Assembly (NCBI GenBank): GCA_027492585.1
Contig: JAPUEK010000089.1
Coordinates: 1-64,000 of the forward strand
Direction: 5' to 3'
Length of the DNA stretch: 64,000 bases
Source: Paracoccaceae bacterium
GTDB lineage: Bacteria; Pseudomonadota; Alphaproteobacteria; Rhodobacterales; Rhodobacteraceae
The number at the start of each line of letters is the position of its first letter. Within the stretch, counting starts at the first letter, position 1. A program made the translations under genes and the position numbers. Below the pieces are notes generated by a model. That model saw only the letters and a program-made list of their open reading frames with translations. It made no database searches and had not been told where the DNA came from. Of the stretch, positions 34,687 to 44,416 are shown piece by piece.

Positions 34687-37581
34687 ATGTCCAGCATGAT
34701 ACAGCAGAACCTGATCCTGATCCTGATTTTCCTGCCCTTCCTGGGGGCGATTGCCGCATCCACCTTGTCGGTCAACGCCCATAATGCGGCAGCCTGGTTA
34801 TCCGGGGCGGTTCTGGTCGGGGGGCTGATCGTGATGGCGGCTCTTTATCCGGCGATCGAGGAAGGGCGGGTGCTGCGGAGCGTTCTGACCTGGATTCCCT
34901 CGCTGCGGCTCAATCTGAGTTTCCGGATCGACGGTTTCGCCTGGCTGTTCGTGACGCTGGTTTTGGGGATCGGTTTGCTGGTGGTGCTTTACGCCCGCTA
35001 CTACCTGTCAAAAAGCGATCCGGTGCCGCGGTTCTACTGCTTTCTTCTGGCCTTCACCGGGGCAATGGTCGGGATGCTGGTGTCGGGCAACATCATCATG
35101 CTGGTGGTGTTCTGGGAACTGACCAGCGTGATCTCCTTCCTGCTGATCGGCTACTGGTATCACAATCCGGCGGCCCGCGACGGGGCGCGGATGGCGCTGA
35201 TCGTGACGGCGACGGGGGGGATCTGTCTGCTCGCCGCCATGCTGATCCTCGGACAGATCGTCGGCAGCTATGATCTGGATCGGGTTCTGGCCTCGGGCGA
35301 GGTGATCCGGGCGCATCCCCTGTATCTGACGGTGCTGGCCCTGTTCCTGATCGGCGCCTTCACCAAATCGGCGCAGTTCCCGTTCCATTTCTGGCTGCCG
35401 AACGCGATGGCGGCGCCGACTCCGGTGTCGGCCTTTCTCCATTCCGCGACCATGGTGAAGGCGGGGGTGTTCCTGCTGGTGCGGTTTTCCCCGGCGCTCG
35501 GCGGCAGCGAGGCGTGGTTCTTTGCCGTCACCGGCACGGGCATGGTCACACTGATCGTGGGGGCGGTCTTTGCGCTGTTCCGCCATGATCTGAAGGGGCT
35601 GCTCGCCTATTCCACCATCAGCCATCTTGGCCTGATCACCGCTTTGGCGGGGATCGGCAGCACCGGAGCCATTGTCGCCGCGATCTTCCACATCGCCAAT
35701 CACGCGGTGTTCAAGGCCTCGCTCTTCATGGCCGCGGGGATCATCGACCATGAAAGCGGCACGCGCGACATGCGGCGGCTCAGCGGGCTGATGCGGCTGA
35801 TGCCGGTGACGGGGACGCTGGCCATCGTGGCGGCGGCGGCGATGGCGGGGGTGCCGCTGCTGAACGGATTCCTCTCCAAGGAGATGTTCTTTGCCGAGGC
35901 GGCAAGCTGGCACAACGGCTCCTGGCTGGATGATGCGCTGCCCTATCTTGCCACTTTCGCCAGCATCTTTGCGGTGGCCTATTCGCTGCGCTTCATCATG
36001 ACGGTGTTCTTCGGCCCGCCCCCCACCGACCTGCCGAAGATGCCGCATGAGCCGAGCCCCTGGATGCGCCGCCCGGTGGAGCTGCTCGTGCTGATCTGCC
36101 TGCTGGTCGGCATCCTTCCCGGCACCACCCTTGGCCCGGTTCTGAACATGGCGGCGCGCTCGGTGCTCGGGCCGGAGACGCCCTATTTCAGCATCGCGGT
36201 CTGGCACGGTTTCAACACGCCGATGATCATGAGCCTGATCGCTCTGGTTCTGGGGGCGGTGCTGTATTTTGTGTTCGCGGCCCGGATTTCCGAAGGGCCG
36301 GAGGGGCCGCCGCTTCTGCACCGCATCCGCGCGCAGCGCATCTTCGAGCGGATGCTGCTGTCGCTCAGCTGGAAATGGCCGCGCGTATTGCATCGGCTCT
36401 TCGGGACGGAGCGGTTGCAGCCGCAGTTGAGGCTGATCGTTCTGCTGTCTTTCGCAGCGGGGGCGGCAACCCTTTGGGGCGGCATCACGTTCCTTCAGAA
36501 AACCGGACTGCCGGCCTTTGATCCGGCCTTTGCGCTGATGTGGGTCGTTGGCGGGGTTTGCGCCATCGGCGCCGCCTGGCAGGCGAAGTACCACCGCTTC
36601 GCTTCTCTGGCACTTCTGGGGGGGGCGGGGGTCATCACCTGCCTGACCTTCACATGGTTCTCGGCCCCCGATCTTGCGGTGACGCAACTGCTCGTCGAAG
36701 TGGTGACGACGGTGCTTCTGCTTCTGGGCCTGCGCTGGCTGCCGAAACGCCGGGAGGAGATCGTCGGGGACAAGCTTGCCCCGGCACGCATCCGCAGGGC
36801 TTGGGATCTGGTGATCGCCGGCGCCTCCGGGATCGGGATCGCCGGGATCGCCTATGTAATGATGTCGCGGCCTCTGGTGCCGGGCATCGGCGACTGGTTC
36901 CTGAAAAACGCTTATCACGAGGGCGGCGGGACCAATGTGGTCAATGTCATTCTGGTGGATTTCCGGGCCTTTGACACCTTCGGCGAAATCAGCGTTCTGG
37001 CGATCGTGGGCATCACGGTTTACGCGCTCCTGCGCCGGTTCCGGCCCGGAGCGGAAAGCGCCGGCTTGCCGGAGCAGCAACTGGGCGAGGAAGCCGAGGC
37101 CCTGAAGGACTACCTCGTCGTGCCATCGGTGATCATGCAGTGGATGTTCCCGGTGATGATCGTGATGTCGGCCTATCTCTTCTTCCGGGGCCATGACCTG
37201 CCGGGGGGTGGGTTCTCCGCCGGTGTCACCCTGGCGATTGCGCTGTTGTTGCAATATCTGGCCTCGACCGTGCGCTGGGTCGAAAGCCATATCGTGATCC
37301 TTCCGATCCGCTGGATGGGGCTTGGCCTGTTGATCTCCTGCGGCACGGGGATCGGGGCCTGGCTGTTCGGCTATCCCTTCCTGACCGCCCATGCCCGATA
37401 CCTCGACCTGCCTCTGATCGGGAAGGTTCCGGCGGCGACGGCGCTTCTGTTCGACATCGGCGTCTATGCGCTGGTCGTCGGCGCCACGGTGCTGATGCTC
37501 ATCGCCATCGCCCACCAGTCGCTGCGCTCGGCGCGTTTGCGGGCGCAGGATGAGGCCCCGGCCGAGAAGGAGGTCGCGTGA
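34687..37581 (+). CDS. mrpA: Na+/H+ antiporter subunit A fused to subunit B (MrpAB/PhaAB)
   Basis: A 964-residue polytopic protein. The first part is the NuoL/ND5-like MrpA core (F-W-E-L-T-S-V-I-S-F-L-L-I-G, P-F-H-F-W-L-P-N-A-M-A-A-P-T-P, S-T-I-S-H-L-G-L-I-T), followed by the MrpA C-terminal extension. The last 140 residues are MrpB (P-G-G-G-F-S-A-G, R-W-M-G-L-G-L-L). Fusion of A and B is the PhaAB form known from rhizobia. No separate mrpB exists here. It leads a six-gene operon with overlapping stops and starts; a TGATG junction joins it to mrpC. The ATG at 34687 has a weak ribosome site; ATG 34696 is an alternative. Confidence 0.95.
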   Translation: MSSMIQQNLILILIFLPFLGAIAASTLSVNAHNAAAWLSGAVLVGGLIVMAALYPAIEEGRVLRSVLTWIPSLRLNLSFRIDGFAWLFVTLVLGIGLLVVLYARYYLSKSDPVPRFYCFLLAFTGAMVGMLVSGNIIMLVVFWELTSVISFLLIGYWYHNPAARDGARMALIVTATGGICLLAAMLILGQIVGSYDLDRVLASGEVIRAHPLYLTVLALFLIGAFTKSAQFPFHFWLPNAMAAPTPVSAFLHSATMVKAGVFLLVRFSPALGGSEAWFFAVTGTGMVTLIVGAVFALFRHDLKGLLAYSTISHLGLITALAGIGSTGAIVAAIFHIANHAVFKASLFMAAGIIDHESGTRDMRRLSGLMRLMPVTGTLAIVAAAAMAGVPLLNGFLSKEMFFAEAASWHNGSWLDDALPYLATFASIFAVAYSLRFIMTVFFGPPPTDLPKMPHEPSPWMRRPVELLVLICLLVGILPGTTLGPVLNMAARSVLGPETPYFSIAVWHGFNTPMIMSLIALVLGAVLYFVFAARISEGPEGPPLLHRIRAQRIFERMLLSLSWKWPRVLHRLFGTERLQPQLRLIVLLSFAAGAATLWGGITFLQKTGLPAFDPAFALMWVVGGVCAIGAAWQAKYHRFASLALLGGAGVITCLTFTWFSAPDLAVTQLLVEVVTTVLLLLGLRWLPKRREEIVGDKLAPARIRRAWDLVIAGASGIGIAGIAYVMMSRPLVPGIGDWFLKNAYHEGGGTNVVNVILVDFRAFDTFGEISVLAIVGITVYALLRRFRPGAESAGLPEQQLGEEAEALKDYLVVPSVIMQWMFPVMIVMSAYLFFRGHDLPGGGFSAGVTLAIALLLQYLASTVRWVESHIVILPIRWMGLGLLISCGTGIGAWLFGYPFLTAHARYLDLPLIGKVPAATALLFDIGVYALVVGATVLMLIAIAHQSLRSARLRAQDEAPAEKEVA

Positions 37582-37925
37582 TGGAGATCGTTCTGTCCAC
37601 CGCCATCGGCATCCTCGCCGCCTCCGGCATCTGGCTGCTCATGCGGCCGCGGACCTTTCAGGTGATCGTCGGGCTGTGCCTTCTGTCCTATGCCGTCAAC
37701 CTCTTCATCTTCTCGATGGGGCGGCTGACGGTCGGGGCGCCGCCGATCATGCCGAAGGATGGCTTCGTCAACCCGACCGCCTATGCCGACCCCCTGCCGC
37801 AGGCGCTGGTCCTGACCGCCATCGTCATCAGCTTTGCCACCACGGCGCTGTTTCTGGTGGTGATGATCGCTTCGCGCGGGATGACCGGCACCGACCATGT
37901 GGACGGGCAGGAGCGCGAGCAATGA
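37581..37925 (+). CDS. mrpC: Na+/H+ antiporter subunit C
   Basis: A 114-residue three-helix membrane protein homologous to NuoK (G-I-W-L-L-M-R-P-R-T-F-Q-V-I-V-G, N-P-T-A-Y-A-D-P-L-P-Q-A-L-V-L-T-A-I-V-I). The A-D-P-L-P-Q-A-L-V-L-T-A-I-V-I segment is the hallmark of the MnhC/MrpC group. AAGGAGG precedes the start. The ATG shares a base with the mrpA stop, and its own stop overlaps mrpD by ATGA. Confidence 0.96.
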   Translation: MEIVLSTAIGILAASGIWLLMRPRTFQVIVGLCLLSYAVNLFIFSMGRLTVGAPPIMPKDGFVNPTAYADPLPQALVLTAIVISFATTALFLVVMIASRGMTGTDHVDGQEREQ

Positions 37926-39541
37926 CGATCCGCCCCGAACATCTGATGATCGCGCCGATCCTGATCCCCTTTATCGCGGGGGCGCTGATGCTGCTTTACG
38001 ACGAGCGGCAGCGGCGCGCGAAGCTCGGGGTCGGCATCGCCTCGGCGGTCGCCTTGCTGATCACCGCAATCGAGCTTCTGAACCGCGCGAAGGACAGCAC
38101 CGGCCTGCACTTCTACCTGCTGGGCGACTGGGCGGCCCCTTTCGGGATCGTTCTGGTGCTGGACCGTCTGTCTGCGATGATGTTGCTGCTGACGGCGCTG
38201 CTTGCTGTTCCGGCGCTGATCTATTCGGCGGCGGGCTGGCACAAGCAGGGGCAGCACTTTCAATCCCTGTTCCAGTTCCTGCTGATGGGTCTGAACGGAG
38301 CCTTCCTGACCGGCGATCTCTTCAACCTCTTCGTGTTCTTCGAGGTGCTGCTGGCCGCCTCCTACGGGTTGCTGCTGCATGGCAGCGGCCAGTTGCGGGT
38401 CAGGGCGGGGTTGCACTACATCGCGGTGAACCTGACGGCCTCACTGTTGTTCCTGATCGGGGTCAGCCTGATCTACGGTGTGACCGGCACGCTGAACATG
38501 GCGCAGCTTTCACAGATCATCCCCAACCTGCCGGAGGTGGACCGCCCCCTGTTTCATGCCGGCGCGGCGCTGATGGGCATCGCCTTCCTGATCAAGGCGG
38601 GTGTCTGGCCGATGTCGTTCTGGCTTTCCACCGCCTATATGGCAGGGGCGGCCCCGGTCGCCGCGATGTTTGCGATCATGACCAAGGTTGGCGTCTATGT
38701 GGTGATGCGCCTGTCGCTTCTGCTCTTTGGCGCGGGCGCGGGAGCCTCTGCGGGCTTTGGCTCCGAGGTGCTGATCGCCGGCGGCATGGCGACGGTGGCG
38801 TTCGGCTTTCTCGGCGTGCTGGCCTCGCAGGGGGTGGGGCGGATGGCGGCGCATCTGGTGCTCATCTCCTCCGGCACCCTGTTGGCGGTGACGGGCTTTG
38901 CGCTTGCCGGGGCAGGCAGCGCCATGCTGGCCGGGGCGCTCTACTACCTCGTCAGTTCCACCCTCGCCACCAGCGCGCTCTTCCTGCTGATCGAGCCGAT
39001 GAGCCGCGAGGAGGGCGGGATCGCCGCCATGCTCGCCCTGACCGCCGATGCCTATGGGCTGGATGACATAGAGGATGACGGAAAGCCGGAGGTCGGCTTT
39101 GCCATCCCCGGCACGCTGACCATTCTCGGCCTGTGTTTTGGCGCCTGTCTTCTGGTTCTGGCGGGCCTGCCGCCCCTTTCCGGCTTCATCGGCAAGTTCG
39201 CCATTCTGGCGGCGGCGCTCGATCAGGACAGTGTTTCGCCGAACCTCGTCTGGGGCTTCATGGTGCTGCTGCTCGTCTCCGGACTGGCGACGCTGATCGG
39301 CATGATCCGGATCGGTATCCGCACCTTCTGGGCCACCGACAGCGCTGCCCCGAAGGTTCTGGCGCTGGAGATCGCCCCGGTGATCCTGCTGATCGGCATG
39401 ATCCTGTTGCTGACCTTTCAGGCGCAACATTCCATCCGCTACATGGAAGAAACCGCCCGAGGGTTGGAACATCCGGCAACCTATACGGAAGGCGTGATGA
39501 CCGCGCCCCGCATTTCCGATCAGCCGGAGGAGGCTGAATGA
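37922..39541 (+). CDS. mrpD: Na+/H+ antiporter subunit D
   Basis: A 539-residue NuoM/N-like membrane subunit with about 14 helices. F-F-E-V-L-L-A-A-S-Y-G-L-L-L carries the essential Glu, F-L-I-K-A-G-V-W-P-M-S-F-W-L-S-T-A-Y holds the channel Lys, and G-L-P-P-L-S-G-F-I-G-K is near the C-terminus. The hydrophilic C-terminal tail ([11 protein letters not shown]) is normal. It overlaps mrpC and mrpE by 4 bp each. Confidence 0.96.
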   Translation: MTIRPEHLMIAPILIPFIAGALMLLYDERQRRAKLGVGIASAVALLITAIELLNRAKDSTGLHFYLLGDWAAPFGIVLVLDRLSAMMLLLTALLAVPALIYSAAGWHKQGQHFQSLFQFLLMGLNGAFLTGDLFNLFVFFEVLLAASYGLLLHGSGQLRVRAGLHYIAVNLTASLLFLIGVSLIYGVTGTLNMAQLSQIIPNLPEVDRPLFHAGAALMGIAFLIKAGVWPMSFWLSTAYMAGAAPVAAMFAIMTKVGVYVVMRLSLLLFGAGAGASAGFGSEVLIAGGMATVAFGFLGVLASQGVGRMAAHLVLISSGTLLAVTGFALAGAGSAMLAGALYYLVSSTLATSALFLLIEPMSREEGGIAAMLALTADAYGLDDIEDDGKPEVGFAIPGTLTILGLCFGACLLVLAGLPPLSGFIGKFAILAAALDQDSVSPNLVWGFMVLLLVSGLATLIGMIRIGIRTFWATDSAAPKVLALEIAPVILLIGMILLLTFQAQHSIRYMEETARGLEHPATYTEGVMTAPRISDQPEEAE

Positions 39542-40026
39542 CCCGGCTTATCCCCCATCCGCTGCTGTCTGTCGGCCTTGTCGCAATGTGGCTGATGCTG
39601 ACCCGCTTTTCGCTTGGAAACCTGCTCCTTGGCACGGCCATCGCCCTTGTCGCGGGCTGGGCGATGGGCGCATTGCAGCCCGAAAGGGTGCGGATGCGGC
39701 GCTGGGATCTGGTCCTGCGGCTGGCCTTCATCATCCCCTGGGACATCCTGAAGTCCAATGTCGCCGTCGCCTGGGCGATCCTGACGAACGGCAGGGGGGG
39801 CAAGCGCAGATCCGGCTTCGTCTGCATCCCGCTCACGCTGCGGAATCCCGCCGGGCTGGGGATGCTGTCGATCATCATCACCGCGACCCCCGGCACCGCC
39901 TGGCTGGAGCATGATCAGGACAGCGGCTTGCTGCTTCTGCATGTGTTCGACCTGCGGGAGGGCAGTGACTGGCCGGCCTTCATCCGCGACCGCTACGAGG
40001 CCCCCCTGCTGGAGATTTTCAGATGA
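39538..40026 (+). CDS. mrpE: Na+/H+ antiporter subunit E
   Basis: A 162-residue membrane subunit with two N-terminal helices and a cytosolic tail. [20 protein letters not shown] and [14 protein letters not shown] are conserved MnhE segments. Both ends overlap neighbours by ATGA, so it is tightly coupled within the operon. Confidence 0.95.
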   Translation: MTRLIPHPLLSVGLVAMWLMLTRFSLGNLLLGTAIALVAGWAMGALQPERVRMRRWDLVLRLAFIIPWDILKSNVAVAWAILTNGRGGKRRSGFVCIPLTLRNPAGLGMLSIIITATPGTAWLEHDQDSGLLLLHVFDLREGSDWPAFIRDRYEAPLLEIFR

Positions 40027-40304
40027 GCGCGACCCTTCTTGTCACGGCCCTCAGCTTTGCCCAGATCGCATTGGCTCTGGCGGGATGCTTTGCGGGGTGG
40101 CGCATTCTCCGTGGCCCCCGCGCGCAAGACCGGGTGATCGGTCTCGACACGCTTTACGTCACCGCGATGCTGCTGTTTCTGGTGACCGGGATGCGGACCG
40201 GCAGCAGTTTCTTCTTCGAAGCCGCCATGGTGATCGGGCTTCTTGGCTTTGTCGCCACCGTCGCCATGGCCAAATTCCTGCTGCGCGGCGAGGTGATAGA
40301 ATGA
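40023..40304 (+). CDS. mrpF: Na+/H+ antiporter subunit F
   Basis: A 93-residue protein with three membrane helices. [15 protein letters not shown] is the diagnostic MrpF motif after helix one, and the C-terminus [17 protein letters not shown] is typical. Start and stop overlap mrpE and mrpG. Confidence 0.96.
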   Translation: MSATLLVTALSFAQIALALAGCFAGWRILRGPRAQDRVIGLDTLYVTAMLLFLVTGMRTGSSFFFEAAMVIGLLGFVATVAMAKFLLRGEVIE

Positions 40305-40699
40305 CGCATCTGGACGCCGTTCCGCTCTGGCTTGCCGTTCCTGTGGCGTTTCTCCTGATTCTGGGCAGCAGCCTGACTCTGCTTGGCACGATTGGGCTCG
40401 TGCAGTTGAAAAGCTTTTATGAGCGCCTTCATGCCCCGACGCTGGGGACAAGCTGGGGTGTCGCCAGCATCGTCCTGTCCTCGATGATGCTCTTTTCCTG
40501 GCTTGGCAGCCGTCTGGTCGTTCACGAAGCGGTGCTGGCCGTCTTCGTGATGATCACGACGCCGGTGACCCTGATGATGCTGGGCCGGGCCGCGCTGCAC
40601 CGTGACCGCACGGAGCAATCCCCGGAACTGCCGGAAGCGGTGCAAAGGGCGCTGGGGAGCGCGCAAGCGCCGGAGGCAGCGGTTTCGCAAAAGGCCTGA
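40301..40699 (+). CDS. mrpG: Na+/H+ antiporter subunit G
   Basis: A 132-residue protein with three membrane helices. [24 protein letters not shown] is the MrpG signature (about residues 28-51). The C-terminal 30 residues are hydrophilic. It is the last gene of the operon; no clear terminator hairpin is visible before the tRNA gene. Confidence 0.95.
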   Translation: MTHLDAVPLWLAVPVAFLLILGSSLTLLGTIGLVQLKSFYERLHAPTLGTSWGVASIVLSSMMLFSWLGSRLVVHEAVLAVFVMITTPVTLMMLGRAALHRDRTEQSPELPEAVQRALGSAQAPEAAVSQKA

Positions 40700-40904
40700 G
40701 CCGTACGCGGGCTTCCGTATCCAGCCCCGCGAGAGGCGGCCCCCACCGGCTCGGCACATGCTTTCAAGGAGATCGTGTGAGGCGCCGCTTAATCCGGTCC
40801 TCGGCAGCCAGGCAGGTCCTGACCGCATTGCAGGTGGCCCTCCTCATGGTCCCTGCATGAAGTCCTGCAACCCGCTGGAACATCCGGAGCGATTTCAGGA
40901 AGCG

Positions 40905-40980
40905 TGGTGCCGCTGAAGGGACTCGAACCCCCGACCCCATCATTACGAATGACGTGCTCTACCAGCTGAGCTACAGCGGC
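40905..40980 (-). tRNA. tRNA-Thr (anticodon CGT)
   Basis: Seventy-six bases including an encoded CCA. Acceptor arms GCCGCTG and CAGCGGC pair fully, the D arm is GCTC-AGCTGGTA-GAGC, the anticodon stem is CGTCA/TGATG with loop TTCGTAA (anticodon CGT reading ACG), and the T loop is TTCGAGT. The gene lies tail to tail with mrpG. Confidence 0.95.
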
Positions 40981-41539
40981 ACGCTTCCATGTTCAGGCCC
41001 TGATATGGCCCGATCCGTTTCACGCACAACGGTCTAACCCTTTGGTTTTGCATGTCATCCGTGGCATAGCTGCCGTATTCGAATGAGATGCGCCGCCGAC
41101 CGTGCTCAACTGTTGCGCGGTGATGCGTTTAGCCGGTCGGGGGGTGCCGCGCAAGGTGAAAACAGTGCCGGCGCGCGTCCTCGCGCGAAGATCTGAGGAA
41201 GAGGGCATTTGCCCGTGGATGGGAGGTGTCGGGCGGCATCGGCTCAAGGGGGACACCTGCCGGCGTTGATGTGGCGGAACGCCAGGTCCAGCCTTTCGTG
41301 GCTGATCGCTGGCTTGGCGCCATTATCTGGGGTGCAGGCGGGGCAGGGGCTGCGATCGCGGACCAGCTTTGCCACCTTCGACCGCGGGCGTCAGGCTGCG
41401 CTGCCCGGGAATCTCTGCCTCAGGAAGACGCCAAACGGCAACCGCGCCGCATCGACCTCATCGGTCAGGGGCCAGAACAGTTGACAGACGGGCGGTGCAA
41501 TGACTCAACTTCTCCATTTGGTGAACAATGGAGGTAAAG
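40981..41539. other. 559-bp interval upstream of the membrane protein gene
   Basis: I find no protein with recognisable motifs. Short frames on both strands look random. I looked for a copy of the tRNA-Thr 3' end as an integration scar and saw none. The last 40 bp hold the ribosome site of the next gene (GGAGG at 41530-41534). Confidence 0.5.
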
Positions 41540-42295
41540 ATGAAGGGTATGCAGATTTTCACCCATTCCCTGCGGCAGGTGACGGGCAACCTGCCAGCGG
41601 CACTGAAGATTTCCGGCCTGCTCTATGGCGTCCAGCTTCTTGTCGGCCTCCTGCTCACCGGGCTCGGCGCCAGTGCCACGATGAATGGCGGGCCGGGGAT
41701 GGGGTTTGGCGTCGGCGCGATCATTTCCCTGATCGTGCTCGTCATCACGGGCCTCTGGATTGCCGTCGCCTGGCATCGGTATGTGCTGCTGGTTGAGGAG
41801 CCCACAAATTTCCTTCCCGAAATGAAGCCGGAGCCGATGAAGGCCTATTTCCTGCGCGGCCTGCTGTTCGGTGTCATCCTTGTCATCGCCGGAGCGGTTC
41901 TGGGCGCGGTTGTTGGCGGGATATTCGGGGGTCTGGCCATGCGGCTCGGCCCGGTCTTCTTCATGCTGATCATGGCGCTGCTGGTCCAGATCCCGATTTT
42001 CGTGATCTTCTTCAGACTCGCAGCCGCGCTGCCGGGTGCCGCGATCGGAGTGGACCACCCGATCACCGCCGGATGGGATGCGACGAAGGACGAGTGGGTG
42101 CCGATGTTGCAGCTCGCGCTGATCGTGGGGGTCTGCGTCTGGGTGATCAATGTGATCGGCCTCTTCGCTTTCGGCTCCATCGCCATCCTGTCCTTCCTCT
42201 GGCAGGCGGTCACCGGCTGGCTGGTGATGATGGTCGGCGTCTCGATCCTCACCACGCTTTACGGCCATTACATCCAGAAACGTCCGCTTCTGTGA
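41540..42295 (+). CDS. Polytopic membrane protein of unknown function
   Basis: A 251-residue hydrophobic protein with about five to six predicted membrane helices (ISGLLYGVQLLVGLLLTGLG, FGVGAIISLIVLVITGLWIA, LLFGVILVIAGAVLGAVVGG, FFMLIMALLVQIPIFVIFF and two later ones), joined by short loops such as W-H-R-Y-V-L-L-V-E-E-P. The ATG at 41540 is preferred over 41528 because GGAGG lies five bases upstream. I do not recognise the family with certainty; similar uncharacterised integral membrane proteins are common in Rhodobacterales. It precedes ilvA by 35 bp and may be transcribed with it. Confidence 0.7.
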   Translation: MKGMQIFTHSLRQVTGNLPAALKISGLLYGVQLLVGLLLTGLGASATMNGGPGMGFGVGAIISLIVLVITGLWIAVAWHRYVLLVEEPTNFLPEMKPEPMKAYFLRGLLFGVILVIAGAVLGAVVGGIFGGLAMRLGPVFFMLIMALLVQIPIFVIFFRLAAALPGAAIGVDHPITAGWDATKDEWVPMLQLALIVGVCVWVINVIGLFAFGSIAILSFLWQAVTGWLVMMVGVSILTTLYGHYIQKRPLL

Positions 42296-42330
42296 CTTGC
42301 CTTTGACGGGCGGCGGGGCTTAATCGGTCC

Positions 42331-43578
42331 ATGAGTGATTTTGCCCAAGCCGCCCGTCAGTCCACCCGCGCCCTGCGCGATCTCTTTCCGCGCACGCCCT
42401 TGCAGCGCAACGACTATCTGTCGCGCCGCTTCAACGCCGATATCTGGCTGAAGCGTGAAGATCTGTCGCCGGTCCGCAGCTACAAGCTGCGCGGCGCCTA
42501 TACGGCGATGCGGAAGATGCGGGCCGCCAACCCGGAGCTGCGCCATTTCGTCTGCGCCTCGGCGGGCAATCACGCACAGGGGATGGCTTTTGCCTGCCGG
42601 CACTTCGGGGTGAAGGGGACGATCTTCATGCCCGTCACCACCCCGCAGCAGAAGATCGACAAGACCCGCGCCTTCGGCGGTGATCGGGTCGAAATCGTGC
42701 TGACCGGCGACTATTTCGACCAGACGCTCGCGGCCTCGCAAGGCTTCTGTGCCGCGCATGGCGCGCAGTTCCTGTCGCCTTTCGACGATCCCGACGTGAT
42801 CGAGGGGCAGGCCTCCGTTGCGGTCGAGATGCTGGAGCAGTTGGGCCGCGCGCCCGATCTGGTGATCCTTCCGGTCGGCGGCGGCGGGCTGTCCGCCGGG
42901 GTCACGCAGTTCCTGCGTGCCGAAGCGCCGGCAACCGCCTTCCGCTTCGTCGAGCCGCAAGGCGGGGCCAGCCTGACCGCCGCCCTTGAGGCGCAGGAGC
43001 CGGTGAAGCTCCGCAAGGTGGACAATTTCGTCGATGGCGCCGCAGTCGCGCGGATCGGCGATCTGACCTTCGCCGCCCTGACCTGGGTGCGCCCCGAGGA
43101 GGTGGTGATCGCGCCCGAGGACCGGATCTGCACCACCATGCTGACCATGCTCAACACCGAAGGCATCGTGCTGGAACCTGCCGGAGCGTTGTCCATCGAC
43201 GCGCTGACCGATCTTGCCCCCGAGATCGTGGGTAAAACCGTGGTTTGCGTCACCTCCGGCGGCAATTTCGATTTCGAGCGCCTGCCCGAGGTCAAGGAGC
43301 GCGCGCAGCGCTATTCCGGGGTGAAGAAATACTTCATCCTGCGGATGCCGCAGCGCCCCGGCGCGTTGAAGGAGTTCCTCGCCATGCTCGGCCCGGAAGA
43401 TGATATCGCCCGCTTCGAATATCTGAAGAAATCGGCCCGCAACTTCGGCTCTGTCCTGATCGGGATCGAGACCACGCGGCCGGAGAATTTCACCGCTTTG
43501 CTCGACCAGCTCGATGCCGCGGCTTTCGCCTACCGGGATATCACCAAGGATGAGCTGCTGGCGGAGTTCCTGATCTAG
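42331..43578 (+). CDS. ilvA: Threonine ammonia-lyase (threonine dehydratase)
   Basis: A 415-residue PLP enzyme that deaminates threonine to 2-oxobutanoate, the first step to isoleucine. The PLP Lys lies in V-R-S-Y-K-L-R-G-A-Y, S-A-G-N-H-A-Q-G is the phosphate-side loop, and P-V-G-G-G-G-L-S-A-G binds PLP phosphate. A short C-terminal ACT-like region (YFILRMPQRPGALKEFLAML) is present. The total length is shorter than the 510-residue two-ACT form of E. coli. This one-ACT form is widespread. The ribosome site is weak. Confidence 0.93.
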   Translation: MSDFAQAARQSTRALRDLFPRTPLQRNDYLSRRFNADIWLKREDLSPVRSYKLRGAYTAMRKMRAANPELRHFVCASAGNHAQGMAFACRHFGVKGTIFMPVTTPQQKIDKTRAFGGDRVEIVLTGDYFDQTLAASQGFCAAHGAQFLSPFDDPDVIEGQASVAVEMLEQLGRAPDLVILPVGGGGLSAGVTQFLRAEAPATAFRFVEPQGGASLTAALEAQEPVKLRKVDNFVDGAAVARIGDLTFAALTWVRPEEVVIAPEDRICTTMLTMLNTEGIVLEPAGALSIDALTDLAPEIVGKTVVCVTSGGNFDFERLPEVKERAQRYSGVKKYFILRMPQRPGALKEFLAMLGPEDDIARFEYLKKSARNFGSVLIGIETTRPENFTALLDQLDAAAFAYRDITKDELLAEFLI

Positions 43579-43604
43579 GGTTGCGCTGCGCCCTGCTCTG
43601 GCGA

Positions 43605-43695
43605 CGGAGGGGTTTTGCCCCCCCTCCGCCATGCCACCGTTCCTTGAAGCGGGGGCAAACCCCGCAGGATATTTTCCGACAGAAAATGAAGGGAG
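43605..43695. repeat. Intergenic hairpin repeat, copy B
   Basis: CGGAGGGG (43605-43612) pairs with CCCCTCCG (43621-43628) around TTTTGCCC. After an unrelated 30-base stretch the shared tail follows: CCCCGCAGGATATTTT (43660-43675) and AAAATGAAGGGAG (43683-43695). It lies between the convergent ilvA and amidotransferase genes. Confidence 0.7.
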
Positions 43696-43738
43696 AGGCA
43701 CCGCACAGGTCGCCTCTTCGTCTGAAGGTTGATCCGGC

Positions 43739-44416
43739 CTAGGCTTCTTCGAAAAACCGTGCGATCCGCTCTGCCATCTGCCGCCGGTTCGCCTGCCGGT
43801 CAAGGGAGGCGCGCGCCCGCGCCACGACCGGGGCCGGGAGCTTTTCGGCAAAGGCGTCCGTCAGCGCCTCCACGAAGCCATGGGTCATCTCCGGATGGTA
43901 CTGTGTCGTCAGCACGCCGCGCCCGATGGCGAAGCTGCCGACCGGACATTCCGCATTGCCACCGAGAAGGGTCGCCCCCTTGGGGAGATCCAGAACCTGT
44001 TCTCTATGGGCCGCATAGAGACTGATCTTCTCGCCTTCCATCTGCGTTTCGATCCGGCCCATCACCCAGCCGCCGGGATTGTCGCCGACCTTCCCGCCAA
44101 GTGCCGTCGCAATTGCCTGATGCCCGAAACAGGCGCCGAAAAGCGGCTGACCCGCCCCGACGATCTGCCGGATGCGCTCGAACAGCGTTGTGATCCAGGG
44201 GTCCGGATCATGGACCGAGGCCGGGCTTCCGGTGATCAGCCAACCGTCGAAAACTGCATCCTCGGGCGGGAAGATCCCGTCCTTCACCGCAAAGACCGAG
44301 ACCTGCCAATCCGGCCGCACCTCGGCCAGCAGGGCCGCGAACTTCTCTCCATCCTCCGGATGGTGCCTGGCAAAGTCGCTGGCGTCGGTGTTGGCCATCA
44401 GGATGCAAATATGCAT
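43739..44416 (-). CDS. Class I glutamine amidotransferase (probable gamma-glutamyl amide hydrolase)
   Basis: A 225-residue stand-alone class I GATase. The nucleophile elbow is F-G-A-C-F-G-H-Q (Cys96) and the other triad members are His174 and Glu176 in Q-Y-H-P-E-M. Stand-alone forms beside a glutamine-synthetase-like ligase act as gamma-glutamyl hydrolases in amine catabolism (PuuD, AtdA2/TdnT, the Ipu hydrolase). The gene is divergent from the P450-ligase-ferredoxin genes across a short AT-rich promoter. The role proposed here, releasing glutamate from the oxidised gamma-glutamyl amide, is inferred from this context. A GuaA-type biosynthetic role is less likely, since no partner synthetase is nearby. 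Confidence 0.85.
   Translation of the reverse strand: MHICILMANTDASDFARHHPEDGEKFAALLAEVRPDWQVSVFAVKDGIFPPEDAVFDGWLITGSPASVHDPDPWITTLFERIRQIVGAGQPLFGACFGHQAIATALGGKVGDNPGGWVMGRIETQMEGEKISLYAAHREQVLDLPKGATLLGGNAECPVGSFAIGRGVLTTQYHPEMTHGFVEALTDAFAEKLPAPVVARARASLDRQANRRQMAERIARFFEEA

Noticed and set aside
35008-37515. Long minus-strand frame opposite mrpA
   Set aside because: Its translation is His/Gln/Arg-rich and featureless, as expected for the antisense of a hydrophobic membrane protein gene.
41129-41323. Decayed transposase or small gene in the gap after tRNA-Thr
   Set aside because: Short frames on both strands show no transposase motif, no ribosome site and no consistent codon use.
40905-41539. 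Integration scar or genomic island at tRNA-Thr
   Set aside because: No repeated tRNA 3' end, integrase or mobility gene is visible nearby, and the flanking genes look native.
43739-44416. Amidotransferase as a stand-alone GMP synthase subunit
   Set aside because: No ATP-pyrophosphatase partner is nearby and the context with a GS-like ligase and P450 favours a gamma-glutamyl hydrolase.
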